This document shows, piece after piece, positions 1 to 7,940 of a stretch of 64,000 bases of DNA. The notes below the pieces were generated by a model. The model searched no databases. It was not told the origin of the DNA and saw only the letters and a list, made by a program, of their open reading frames with translations. Positions within the stretch are counted from its first letter, which is position 1. Each line of letters opens with the position of its first letter. The translations under genes were made by a program, and so were the position numbers. The stretch spans positions 21,525 to 85,524 of the forward strand of contig DATENM010000034.1 of the NCBI GenBank assembly GCA_035275065.1. The letters are read 5' to 3'. The stretch comes from Blastocatellia bacterium (GTDB lineage: Bacteria; Acidobacteriota; Blastocatellia; UBA7656).

Positions 1-2
1 AG

Positions 3-323
3 CGCGGCGTCTGGGGGTCTGGCTCCGGCAACGCGATACCTTCAACGAGCGCCGCCACCCCGGCCAGCTCCACTGACAAGCCCGGCAAAGTGGCGCCGCT
101 TTCGCCCTCGGCCATCGGCCCGAACATTCCGGCCATCTCCTCCGCCCCGCCCCCGACGACAGAGGCAATGGTTTATGTGTCGCCCGCCGACCAGCTTTAT
201 CATAAAAGCGGCTGCGAGCTGCTCGATAAGAAAAAGCAATCGCTAGGGGTGTCACAGGCGCGGTCGAAAGGCTATCGCCCGTGCAGCCGCTGTTATCCTT
301 CGACCTCGATGCGCGCGCCATAG
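3..323 (+). CDS. C-terminal part of a protein ending in an Ada-like cysteine-pair domain (partial)
   Basis: The reading frame is open from the window edge to a TAG at 321-323, so the true start lies upstream; an internal GTG at 90 is only one candidate start. The first half is rich in Ser, Pro, Ala and Thr and looks like a disordered linker. The last 45 residues contain Tyr-His-x3-Cys, then about 20 residues later a GYRPCSRC motif. This spacing is that of the small metal-binding fold found at the end of many secreted nuclease-like and Ada-type proteins (YHRxxC...ARxxGYxPCxxC). The catalytic or anchoring part is outside the window, so no function is assigned. A weak T-tract terminator follows directly. 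Confidence 0.6.
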   Translation, partial: RGVWGSGSGNAIPSTSAATPASSTDKPGKVAPLSPSAIGPNIPAISSAPPPTTEAMVYVSPADQLYHKSGCELLDKKKQSLGVSQARSKGYRPCSRCYPSTSMRAP

Positions 324-326
324 GAT

Positions 327-357
327 GGTCATCGCGCATCGGCGAGATTTTTTTTAT
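327..357 (+). terminator. Possible weak rho-independent terminator
   Basis: A short imperfect hairpin (TCGC/GCGA core around GCATCG) is followed by eight consecutive T at 348-355, just after the stop of the partial gene. The stem is short, so the call rests mainly on the T run and its position. Confidence 0.35.
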
Positions 358-360
358 TCC

Positions 361-500
361 TCGCGGTGAGCAAAAAGTGAGCCGGGTTACCAAGAACGGT
401 GTAGAAATCGTCTGGAGCTGCCCCGCGACTGGATTTACAGGCCGCGGCACTTGACGCATCGTTTATACTCTTAAGCGGAAGGCCAAGCCCGCCAGCGTCA
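361..500 (+). promoter_or_regulatory. Cobalamin-riboswitch-like leader
   Basis: Several blocks appear in the order expected for a B12 riboswitch (Rfam RF00174): GGTG near 365, AAGAA-CGGTG then AAATCG at 392-410, the core GAGCTGCCCCGCGACTG at 415-431, GGCACTT near 446 and GCGGAAGGC near 476-484. The core block is close to the canonical AGC-GCCCCGC-ACTG stretch and is unlikely by chance. The 3' B12 box (AAGCC...CCTGCC) is poor, reading only AAGCCCG, and the 5' GGGAA block is AAGAA. It may be a divergent or degraded riboswitch. It lies directly upstream of the M15 peptidase gene, an unusual target. No covariance-model search could be run. Confidence 0.45.
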
Positions 501-561
501 TTTGCTTGAACCAGAACTAGCCCCTCTGGAAAAATCCAACGCCCTCACAGGAACCAATCAC

Positions 562-1362
562 ATGACTAACGAACAGGGACCGTGGTTTCGCTTACGTTTT
601 GCCATGGCACAAGGGTTTAGGGTTTCCATCATCACCGCCGCCTGTAGTTTTGCCTTAGCCACCCAGAGCCTTGCCGCCGCATCACATAGAAGCACCGCAC
701 CGGCCAGGAGGACAGCCGCGATAAAATCGGTTCGCACCGTCCCTGTTAGCTGTCTGCCTTGCGAAGGAAGAAAGCCGAATGCAAAAAGAACCAGCAAACT
801 GGCGAGACAAGTTCCCTGTCATCCGAAGGGCTTCGTTGATCCGAAAATTGCGAAGAGCTATCAAAAGGCGATACACGACCTCAAGCGCGACGGCATCAGG
901 CCGCAAGTGACCAGCGCCTGGCGTTCGTCCGCGGAACAGGCACGCTTGCACCGCTGCTCTCAGGATCGCAACTGCCGCGCCCGCAATCCCGGACTGTATT
1001 ACGCCTTGCCGTCCGGCCACTCGCTGCACGAGGCCGCATTCGCTGTGGATATCTCAGGCATCGCCAGCGGGCCAAAGGGCCGTAAGCAGATCACGCCGCG
1101 CGGGCGACGCATCATTAGCGTCATGCGCAAGAATGGTTTCAAATGGCGCTATGGATTGAAAGACCCGGCGCACTTTGAGGCCGACCCGACGCGCAAAGGC
1201 TATCGCAGCGTCCAGCAGGCCATTCACAAGCACCAGACAACCTGCGCGGTGAAGCTGGCGAAAGCGCCAAAGCCCGCCGGGCGCACGCAAGCCGCAACCG
1301 CCTTGCACAAGACCGCGTCGTCAAAACAGATCGCCTCGCGCCGGCGGAACTCGAAAGCCTAA
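562..1362 (+). CDS. Secreted M15-family peptidase (D-Ala-D-Ala carboxypeptidase-like)
   Basis: The product resembles VanY/DdpX-type peptidases that cleave D-Ala-D-Ala or related peptidoglycan cross-bridges. The motif SGHSLHEAAFAVDISG supplies the His and Asp zinc ligands of the M15 fold, and DPAHFE near residue 205 supplies the third His. A hydrophobic segment near residues 20-40 (VSIITAACSFALA) looks like a signal peptide, so the enzyme should act in the periplasm. The C-terminal 50 residues are Lys/Arg/Ala-rich and probably disordered. I chose ATG 562 because AGGA lies about 8 bases upstream; a TTG at 502 in the same frame would place the hydrophobic segment too far inside. A cobalamin-riboswitch-like leader precedes it. 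The exact substrate is unknown. Confidence 0.8.
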   Translation: MTNEQGPWFRLRFAMAQGFRVSIITAACSFALATQSLAAASHRSTAPARRTAAIKSVRTVPVSCLPCEGRKPNAKRTSKLARQVPCHPKGFVDPKIAKSYQKAIHDLKRDGIRPQVTSAWRSSAEQARLHRCSQDRNCRARNPGLYYALPSGHSLHEAAFAVDISGIASGPKGRKQITPRGRRIISVMRKNGFKWRYGLKDPAHFEADPTRKGYRSVQQAIHKHQTTCAVKLAKAPKPAGRTQAATALHKTASSKQIASRRRNSKA

Positions 1363-1379
1363 AGCGGATTTCAATTGAA

Positions 1380-1437
1380 TGTGGCGCAATCTGTTAGATT
1401 GCGCAGCGCCTAGCGCAATCTAACAGATTGCGCCACA
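1380..1437. repeat. Perfect inverted repeat built from two GCGCAATCT palindromes (family A, copy 1)
   Basis: Arms of 25 bp (1380-1404 and 1413-1437) are perfectly complementary around an 8-base loop. Each arm contains a smaller palindrome, GCGCAATCT-N3-AGATTGCGC. A diverged copy lies at 19116-19172. It sits between the convergent M15 peptidase and BON genes, so it could also act as a bidirectional terminator, although it has no T tract. The organisation resembles REP/BIME elements. Confidence 0.9.
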
Positions 1438-1464
1438 GGGCAAACGCAATCGAAAGCCGAGCGA

Positions 1465-2067
1465 TTAGGCCGACACATCTTCTCTGACGGTCACGCCGCT
1501 GGTGACGACAGCCCTGACGCCCGGCACCTTGCGAAACGCCTGCGCCGCGTGCCATAACTGCTCGACAGTGTCTACCGATCCGTCAAGCGACACCACCCCA
1601 GCATTGCTATCAACCGACAGCGACAGACTCTGTAACTTTGAATCGCTGTCCATCAGTTTCTGAATCTCATCCTTGATGCGGTTGTCCGCGGCGTTGACTT
1701 CCTGGCGGCGGGCTTCGGGCACGACCTGAAGCTGATTGTTGACGTTGCGCACGCCTTCGACTTTGCGCGCGACCTGCTCGGCTTCACTCCGGACTTCCGC
1801 CGTATCTACTTTGCCCGTCAGCGTGACGACGCCTTCTTTAACATCGACGTCGGTTTCATAACCGCTCGTCGGGCTGTTGGCCACTAACGCGAGTTTCGTC
1901 TTCAGCGCGATCCAGCCGTCGCTACGGGCCGCCGTGCTGGGTGGCGCGCTCGCATTCGGGTTGGCATTGCTGTTGATGGCGGCGCGGTCCGCGTTCTGAT
2001 TGCGCCCGCAGGCGAGCGTCAGCAAAAGCGGGCTGATTGCAAGTAGAAGAAGTAGCTTTCGCCTCAT
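1465..2067 (-). CDS. BON-domain lipoprotein
   Basis: The N-terminus has a lipoprotein signal peptide ending in the lipobox LTLAC, so the protein is probably lipidated and envelope-anchored. A low-complexity Asn/Ala/Ser linker follows. Two BON repeats are visible, about residues 50-118 (VKEGVVTLTGKVDTAEVRSE) and 125-195 (NAGVVSLDGSVDTVEQ), each with the typical glycine and hydrophobic pattern. BON domains bind phospholipid or help keep the envelope intact, as in OsmY and the Kbp/LysM family. The start ATG has AGGGGAA upstream, and a TATAAT box lies about 55 bases before it. Which stress it answers is not visible. Confidence 0.85.
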   Translation of the reverse strand: MRRKLLLLLAISPLLLTLACGRNQNADRAAINSNANPNASAPPSTAARSDGWIALKTKLALVANSPTSGYETDVDVKEGVVTLTGKVDTAEVRSEAEQVARKVEGVRNVNNQLQVVPEARRQEVNAADNRIKDEIQKLMDSDSKLQSLSLSVDSNAGVVSLDGSVDTVEQLWHAAQAFRKVPGVRAVVTSGVTVREDVSA

Positions 2068-2120
2068 CGTCGTTCCCCTTGAAGGTTGGCTTGAATAACG
2101 ACCTGATGCGTCACAGTCAA

Positions 2121-2126
2121 ATTATA
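2121..2126 (-). promoter_or_regulatory. -10 box (TATAAT) of the BON lipoprotein gene
   Basis: A perfect TATAAT on the minus strand lies about 55 bp upstream of the ATG at 2067. No good -35 box is visible at 16-18 bp, so the call rests on the -10 alone. Confidence 0.4.
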
Positions 2127-2235
2127 CACCCGCCGCCCGGCATCCTTCATTCGCGGTTGACCGCTGCGCGCTCGACTGACTAGAGTTATGGTTCGATTTC
2201 GATTGGCCCATAAATCTTGAAGACCAGAGGAACCC

Positions 2236-4023
2236 GTGCGCACGATAAAAATCGCCCTGCTTGCCCTGCTCATCCTGAGCGTATCGAATGTCTTTGCCGC
2301 GCCGCTGGCTGACAATCACCAGAAAGCCAAGATCAAATCGCCTGCCGCGACCACATCGTGGGCCGAGACGACGCTGGCGTCGCTGACGCTTGATGAAAAA
2401 ATCGGCCAGTTAATCATCCCCGCGACGGTCGGCATGTTTTTGACGGACACCAGCGAGGCTTACCAGCAAATGCGCCGCGACATCACAGAATTTCACGTCG
2501 GCGGCTATCACCTGCTCGGCGATGTCAACGCCATGCACGAGCCTGGAGGCGTCGCCCTGCTGCTCAATCAGTTACAACAATCGGTGAAGGTGCCACTGTG
2601 GTTTACGGCGGACTTCGAGGGCGGGGCCGGTTATCGCTACATTGGCGCAACCCGCCTGCCGCGCGCTATGGCGATGGGCGCGACCGGCAATCCCGATCTC
2701 GCGTTTCAAGCCGGGCGCATCACGGCTGAAGAGGCGCGCGCCATCGGCGTTCACGTCAACTTCTACCCGGTCGTAGACGTCAACAACAACCCGCGCAATC
2801 CCATCATCAACATCCGCTCGTTCGGCAGCGACCCGCAACTGGTGTCGCGCATGGCGCGCGCTTACATTCGCGGCGCGCAATCGGCGGGCGTGATGGCGAC
2901 GGCGAAGCACTTCCCCGGTCACGGCGACACCTCAACCGATTCGCACATGGAGCTGCCGACGATTGACATCGAGCGGGCGCGGCTGGACGCCATCGAGCTG
3001 CCGCCATTCCGCGCGGCCATCGAGGAGGGTGTCGGCGGCGTGATGAGCGCGCACATCGCTTTGCCGCGAATCGAACCCGAAAACCTGCCGGCGACGCTAT
3101 CGCCCAAGATGCTCACCGGCGTGCTGCGCGACGAGTTGCACTTCAATGGCGTCATCTTCACCGATGCGCTCAACATGCGAGGCGTGGCGGCGCACTACCC
3201 GGAAGGTGAAGCCGCCGTGCGCTCCTTGCAGGCGGGCGCCGACATCCTGCTTTATCCGCCGAGCGTCGAGCAAGCCTTCAACGCCGTCAAACGCGCCGTC
3301 GAATCGGGCGTCATCTCTACGGCGCGCATCGATCAGTCAGTCCGCAGAGTGCTGGCCGCCAAGCAGCAACTCGGTCTTGATAAGAACCGGCTGGCTGACC
3401 TCAGCAAGCTCGGCCAGGTGCTGGGCTCGCGCGAGCATCAGCAGACGGCTCAACAGATCATCGATAGCGCGGTGACCCTGGTGCGCGACGACAAGAAAGC
3501 GCTGCCGCTCAAGCTCGCGCCGGAACAGAAAGTCCTATTCATCAGCCTCGTAGACAACCAGGATGGCTGGCAAGGCAGTGTGCCGGGCAATGTCTTTTTG
3601 CAGGGCCTGATGAAACGTCACGCGCGCACGACGAACGTTTTTGTTTCGGATAAAACTTCGCCCGCTGAATTCGATCTACTGAGGAAGCTGGCCAGTTTTT
3701 CCGACATCGTCATCGTCAACGGCTTCATTCGCGTCGCCGCCTACAAAGGCTCGATTGACCTCAGCGAAGGCGAGATCAATCTGCTGAAGGGCCTTTCGGC
3801 GCTCGACAAGCCGTTCGTCTTCGTCCTCTACGGCAGCCCGTATATGCTGTCGTTCGTGCCGGAGCTGCCGAGCTACGTCCTCACCTACGAGTACTATCCG
3901 GCGGCAGAGACGGCGGCGCTTAAAGCCGTCCTCGGAGAGATTGAATTCAAAGGCCGGCTGCCGGTTGAACTGCCCGGTCTATATCCCATCGGCCACGGGC
4001 TGACGCCAACAAATGCACACTAG
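2236..4023 (+). CDS. Secreted GH3 beta-N-acetylhexosaminidase/beta-glucosidase-type glycoside hydrolase
   Basis: A GH3 enzyme of 595 residues with a signal peptide (about residues 1-22), so it is probably periplasmic or secreted. The N-terminal TIM-barrel carries the NagZ-type motif KHFPGHGD near residue 224, whose His-Asp pair is the acid/base in NagZ enzymes, and FTDALNM near residue 308-314, whose Asp is the expected nucleophile. A C-terminal alpha/beta domain follows from about residue 400. NagZ proper is shorter (about 340-400 residues) and cytoplasmic, so this longer exported form fits scavenging of amino-sugar or glucoside polymers. The start is GTG with AGAGGAA upstream. Whether the substrate is a GlcNAc or a glucose linkage cannot be settled from motifs alone. 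Confidence 0.87.
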   Translation: MRTIKIALLALLILSVSNVFAAPLADNHQKAKIKSPAATTSWAETTLASLTLDEKIGQLIIPATVGMFLTDTSEAYQQMRRDITEFHVGGYHLLGDVNAMHEPGGVALLLNQLQQSVKVPLWFTADFEGGAGYRYIGATRLPRAMAMGATGNPDLAFQAGRITAEEARAIGVHVNFYPVVDVNNNPRNPIINIRSFGSDPQLVSRMARAYIRGAQSAGVMATAKHFPGHGDTSTDSHMELPTIDIERARLDAIELPPFRAAIEEGVGGVMSAHIALPRIEPENLPATLSPKMLTGVLRDELHFNGVIFTDALNMRGVAAHYPEGEAAVRSLQAGADILLYPPSVEQAFNAVKRAVESGVISTARIDQSVRRVLAAKQQLGLDKNRLADLSKLGQVLGSREHQQTAQQIIDSAVTLVRDDKKALPLKLAPEQKVLFISLVDNQDGWQGSVPGNVFLQGLMKRHARTTNVFVSDKTSPAEFDLLRKLASFSDIVIVNGFIRVAAYKGSIDLSEGEINLLKGLSALDKPFVFVLYGSPYMLSFVPELPSYVLTYEYYPAAETAALKAVLGEIEFKGRLPVELPGLYPIGHGLTPTNAH

Positions 4024-4091
4024 AAAGGCCGCCGCCGATGGCTTGACCGTGGCGGGGCGCTGGTGCAGCATAAGCTTTAGGAAAATTCCGC

Positions 4092-4499
4092 ATGGTAGAA
4101 GACGAGCAGGAATTTCGCGTATTCACTCTTGTCGAGGCGCGCAGCTTAATTCCGACCTTGCGGCGCTTGCTGGCGCGCATGGCCAAGGCGCGCGCCCGTT
4201 TGCTCGATCTGCGGGTTGAAATCGATCTGGCGCGCGAGCAAGCACGCTATGGTGGCGGTTCGCCAGCCGGCCCGCTCTACCTAAAATATATGCTCGCTTT
4301 CACCGAAGCCATTCAGGAGATTCAGGGAATCGGCGTCCAGGTGAAGGATTTTAGCAACGGATTGGTAGACTTCCCTTACGAGTACGAAGGCCGTATTGTC
4401 TTCCTCTGCTGGAAGCCCGACGAAGACGAAATCCGCTGGTGGCACGAAACCGATGCCGGCTTCGCCGGGCGAAAAATGCTCACAGAGGAGTTCGAGTAG
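4092..4499 (+). CDS. DUF2203-family protein
   Basis: A 135-residue soluble protein that starts with a TLVEARSLIPTLRRLL segment, contains a long helix with alternating charges, and ends with the block FPYEYEGRIVFLCWKPDED and RWWHE. This is the signature of DUF2203, a widespread small protein family of unknown function. A coiled-coil-like helix (about residues 25-60) suggests oligomerisation. It lies 68 bp after the GH3 gene on the same strand and may be read through from it. No catalytic motif is apparent, and I assign no function. Confidence 0.8.
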   Translation: MVEDEQEFRVFTLVEARSLIPTLRRLLARMAKARARLLDLRVEIDLAREQARYGGGSPAGPLYLKYMLAFTEAIQEIQGIGVQVKDFSNGLVDFPYEYEGRIVFLCWKPDEDEIRWWHETDAGFAGRKMLTEEFE

Positions 4500-4616
4500 A
4501 CTCCGCCCACCCCTCTGCATAGAGACACCTATCCGACGGCCAATCCAGCGGCGTTAGTGACCTGGCGAGTGAATTCAGTTGTTGTGAGCTACTGAGGGGA
4601 GAGACAGCTTCTTGAC

Positions 4617-4814
4617 TTAAGTCGTGCGGCGCTCGGCTTCGTCGCGACGACGATTCTCTTCAATCTCGCGGGCGTCGTCGCCGCGAATCCCTGTCTTGAA
4701 GTTGCGAATGCCTTCACCGAGGCCCTTCGCCAAATCGGGGATTTTCCGCGAACCGAACAGCACCAGAATGATCACGAGAATGATCAGCAACTCAGGCATT
4801 CCAAGTCCGGCCAT
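4617..4814 (-). CDS. tatA: Twin-arginine translocase subunit TatA/E
   Basis: The 65-residue protein has the classic TatA layout: a short periplasmic N-terminus, one membrane helix (PELLIILVIILVLF), the FGSRKIPDLAKGLGEGIRNF amphipathic helix with its conserved FG and P residues, then a charged tail. TatA oligomers form the pore-like part of the Sec-independent export system. The tail is short for a TatA but usual for this branch. GAAGGAG lies 10 bases before the ATG, and a near-perfect promoter lies just upstream. tatB and tatC are not in the window. A likely Tat substrate, the oxidoreductase at 30953-32308, is. Confidence 0.93.
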   Translation of the reverse strand: MAGLGMPELLIILVIILVLFGSRKIPDLAKGLGEGIRNFKTGIRGDDAREIEENRRRDEAERRTT

Positions 4815-4852
4815 TGTCTAAAACTCCTTCAAATCCAAATTCGAATGGCTTG

Positions 4853-4881
4853 ATTGTAGACCGCCCCACCTTGACTGTCAA
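4853..4881 (-). promoter_or_regulatory. Sigma-70-type promoter of tatA
   Basis: On the minus strand a perfect TTGACA (4881-4876) is separated by 17 bp from TACAAT (4858-4853). Transcription would begin about 30 bases before the tatA ATG, leaving room for its GAAGGAG ribosome-binding site. Confidence 0.75.
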
Positions 4882-4911
4882 TGCAGTGCCTCTTTGCCGT
4901 CTGGCGCTTTC

Positions 4912-4941
4912 TTGCTTTTTGCCTGAGTCAGCCGCTATACT
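4912..4941 (+). promoter_or_regulatory. Candidate promoter of the FHA-domain gene
   Basis: TTGCTT (4912-4917) and TATACT (4936-4941) are spaced by 18 bp on the plus strand, about 110 bp before the ATG at 5053. With the tatA promoter it forms a divergent promoter pair. Confidence 0.45.
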
Positions 4942-5052
4942 GCGCCAGTCATGGGCCGGAGGTCGGGCAAGCTGAATAAGGCTCTTGATCGCCGGTTCCA
5001 GCAATTTCTATAATTCACAAGATCAGTTACTTAAGCACCGAATTCCACCGCT

Positions 5053-7728
5053 ATGACGCTTGAGTGTCCAAAATGTAAGTCATCCATCGCCCGCGAAGGT
5101 CAGAAGTTTTGCTATCGCTGCGGCAATGACCTGCACGATGTTTACGCGGCCCTCAATATCGAAGTCAAAGAGCCCGAAGTGAAAGATTCCGGGCGTTCGG
5201 CGAATGTCGTAAACAGCGGGCAGATGGCTAGCGCCGCGCCGGGCGCGCCACAGCACACTCAAGCTTTCGGCAGCCTCGTCAATGAAGAAGCCACCACCGA
5301 AACCGCCATCCCCGCCGCCTCAGTGCCTGCGGCCACCGCGCGGCTCTACATCCTGCTGCCGACCGGCGACGCCTATGAACGCGAGCTGACCCGGGCCGAG
5401 ACACAGATCGGCAAAGGCCCGCGCAACGATCTGGTGATTGCCGACCCGGCGGTCTCTTCCGGTCATGCGGTAATCCGCGTTGAAGGTGAGCATTACACCG
5501 TCAGCGACCTGGGCTCACGCAACGGCACTTTCGTCAATGGCCAGCGCCTCGCGCAACCTCAGCGATTGGAACATGGCGACGTCATCGGCCTCGGCCTTTC
5601 CAAGCTGACCTTCCGAATGGCCGGAGCAGGTGACACGAGTACGACGCTGGCGAGCGACCGCACGCTGGTCATTCAACGGGCCGCGCCGCCGCCGCTGACC
5701 GAAGATTCGCTCGCCAATGCCGTCATCGCCGCGGGCCTTGCCTCACCAGCCGATGTCGCCCGCCTGAGACAAGAAAGCCCAGGGCGCCGGCTCTACGCCG
5801 CGTTGATCGATGGGCGAGTCGCCAGCGAAGAGAGCCTGCGCGACCTGATGAGCAGCACGTTTAAGCTGTCGACCGTTGACCTCGCCACAGCGCCTGTGGA
5901 TCAAGCCATCGCCACCAAGCTGACGCCGCAGTTCGCGCGCCAGCGCCAGATGGTGGCTATCGGCCAGGAGGGCGAGCAGACCATCCTCGCCATCGCGGAC
6001 CCGACCGACTCCGCCGCCCTTGATGACGCGCGCCGCGAGCTTGGCAGCCGCAATCTGGCGATTCGTCTGGCCACGCCTTCGGCTATCTTCGCGCTGATTG
6101 ACCGCCTGCACGGCCCGCGACTGATCGCCGTGCTGCCGACCGGCGAACGCCTGGAGTACTTCGCCTCGCAGCCGGAGCTGGAGATCGGTAAGGCATCGCA
6201 CAATCATGTCATCCTCAACGACCCGACGGTCAGCAATACCCATGCGATGTTGCTGGCGCGCGACGGCGGTTATAGCATCGTTGATCTCGGCTCGCGCAAT
6301 GGCACTTACGTCAACGGCCACAGGCTCAGCACACAAGCCCATACGCTACGTCACGGCGACACCATTCAACTGGGGCAGACTGTTCTGACCTTCCGCAACC
6401 GCGCCCAGACCGTCGCCAATACGACGGCGACGCTTTCGCCCGAGGCGCTCGCCGAGATTCGCAACCGCGCCGCCGGCATGGACACGACCGCCGAGAGCGA
6501 GCTGGCGGCGGCAAACGTGCCTTCACCGCAGGCTTTCGCTCACATTGATAACCCGACGCCGCCGGCTTTCGCCGCGCCGCGGCAGGATGCGGCAGCGCCC
6601 GCCGCGCTTGCTGAAAAGGGCAAAGAGAGTGACGGCGACAAGAAAAAGAAGAAGAAGAAGAAAGGCAGCGACGAGCGCCTGAAGGCAGCCTATATCAGCG
6701 GCATCAGCCGCATTCTGGCGCAAATCTTCGCCGTCGTACTTTCAGTCGGCCTGGCGCTTTATATCACCTCGCGCCAGATGAGCGGCAACCAGCCGAAGAT
6801 TGAAACCAACTCCAAGGGCAAGGCCAAGCTGAAAATCAAAGAAGGCGGCGGCACAGCCTTTCGCGGCGCGCCCGCTGGATTCGAGCCGTCCGGCGTGGTC
6901 GCCGTGCCTGGGACTGATGGCGTGCTGATCGTTGACGATAGCCGCCCCGGCGAAATCTTCTGGATGCAGGTTGACGCCGCAGGGCAACAGGCGGGCGACC
7001 AGCTAAAGACCATCCCGCTCGGCGCCACCGTCGAAGACGCTGAGGGCATTACCACCGATGGCACCTACTTTTACATCATCGGCTCGCAATCCAAGGTCGA
7101 CGCCGGAAAGGCAGGCGGCCTCTTACGCTTCACCTTTGACGCCGCCTCGCAGACGGTCACCAAAGCCGAGACCATGAGCGGCCTGCGCGAGTTCCTGATT
7201 CAGAAGGTGCCGGAGTTGAAATCCTTCGCCGACGTCAAAGCCTCGGACGGCGGCTTGAATATCGAAGGCATCGCATGTGATCCCGACCCGTTACAGCGTC
7301 GCCTGCTCCTCGGATTGCGCTCGCCGCAGGTCAACAGCAATGCGCTGCTCGTTTCATTGAAGATTCCCGACCCAAATCAGCCCTTCACCGTCGAAAGCCT
7401 GCAACTGACTGCGCCGAGTGTCATCCAATTATCACTCGGCGGGCTGGGCATACGCGACATTCAATACGACAGCCGCCTGAAGGCTTTTCTGATTATCTCG
7501 GGCGCCCCCGAGCATCACGAGAAAACCGCCTTCACACTTTGGGAATGGAATGGCGACGCCGACCAGTCGAAGACGGAAGCCCGCCCGCGCGAAGAGACCG
7601 GTCTTGACGCCCGGATGAAACCCGAAGGCGTCACCTATGTGCGGGCCGCCGGCAAGGATTTCATCTTCATCGTCGGCGACGCCGGCGGCTACAGCAAATA
7701 CGATTACAACGAGGAGCCAGCGCCGTAG
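5053..7728 (+). CDS. Zinc ribbon / FHA / MshEN / FHA transmembrane protein with C-terminal DUF3616-like domain
   Basis: An 891-residue multidomain protein. Residues 5-23 form a zinc ribbon (CPKC...CYRC). Residues about 96-190 form an FHA domain with SSGHAV, GSRNGTFVNG and HGD motifs. Residues about 215-355 resemble the MshEN/GspE N-terminal domain, which binds cyclic di-GMP in some secretion ATPases. Residues about 355-450 form a second FHA domain (SNTHAM, GSRNGTYVNG). A Lys-rich run near 531-540 precedes a membrane helix (about 547-573). The last 300 residues, presumably periplasmic, contain EGITTDG and EGIACD segments like DUF3616 beta-propeller proteins. FHA domains bind phosphothreonine, so the protein may link cytoplasmic Thr phosphorylation, and possibly c-di-GMP, to an outer-face sensor. 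That role is inference. Confidence 0.85.
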   Translation: MTLECPKCKSSIAREGQKFCYRCGNDLHDVYAALNIEVKEPEVKDSGRSANVVNSGQMASAAPGAPQHTQAFGSLVNEEATTETAIPAASVPAATARLYILLPTGDAYERELTRAETQIGKGPRNDLVIADPAVSSGHAVIRVEGEHYTVSDLGSRNGTFVNGQRLAQPQRLEHGDVIGLGLSKLTFRMAGAGDTSTTLASDRTLVIQRAAPPPLTEDSLANAVIAAGLASPADVARLRQESPGRRLYAALIDGRVASEESLRDLMSSTFKLSTVDLATAPVDQAIATKLTPQFARQRQMVAIGQEGEQTILAIADPTDSAALDDARRELGSRNLAIRLATPSAIFALIDRLHGPRLIAVLPTGERLEYFASQPELEIGKASHNHVILNDPTVSNTHAMLLARDGGYSIVDLGSRNGTYVNGHRLSTQAHTLRHGDTIQLGQTVLTFRNRAQTVANTTATLSPEALAEIRNRAAGMDTTAESELAAANVPSPQAFAHIDNPTPPAFAAPRQDAAAPAALAEKGKESDGDKKKKKKKKGSDERLKAAYISGISRILAQIFAVVLSVGLALYITSRQMSGNQPKIETNSKGKAKLKIKEGGGTAFRGAPAGFEPSGVVAVPGTDGVLIVDDSRPGEIFWMQVDAAGQQAGDQLKTIPLGATVEDAEGITTDGTYFYIIGSQSKVDAGKAGGLLRFTFDAASQTVTKAETMSGLREFLIQKVPELKSFADVKASDGGLNIEGIACDPDPLQRRLLLGLRSPQVNSNALLVSLKIPDPNQPFTVESLQLTAPSVIQLSLGGLGIRDIQYDSRLKAFLIISGAPEHHEKTAFTLWEWNGDADQSKTEARPREETGLDARMKPEGVTYVRAAGKDFIFIVGDAGGYSKYDYNEEPAP

Positions 7729-7768
7729 AGCGATGGCGGCGAACCTGTTGCGATTTATAGAAAAAGTG

Positions 7769-7798
7769 TTGCCAAGTAAGCGCGTTCTGTACTATCAT
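7769..7798 (+). promoter_or_regulatory. Candidate promoter of the HD-GYP/kinase genes
   Basis: TTGCCA (7769-7774) and TATCAT (7793-7798) lie 18 bp apart, each one mismatch from consensus. The transcript would have a leader of about 135 bases before the ATG at 7941, including a small CCAAAA...TTTTGG hairpin near 7809-7830. Confidence 0.5.
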
Positions 7799-7940
7799 CC
7801 ACGCGACCCCCAAAAAGCTTAGGCTTTTGGACGCATCCAAAAATAACGAACCAAAAAATTGCTGCCTCCCCTCACTACCAACGCAGTAGTGATCCTCACC
7901 CCCAAGTGGACACGGTGATTCTTGGACGGAGGTGCAGGTA

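Noticed and set aside
5743..6342. 199-codon minus-strand frame within the FHA gene
   Set aside because: It lies antisense to the MshEN and second FHA regions, which have strong motif support.
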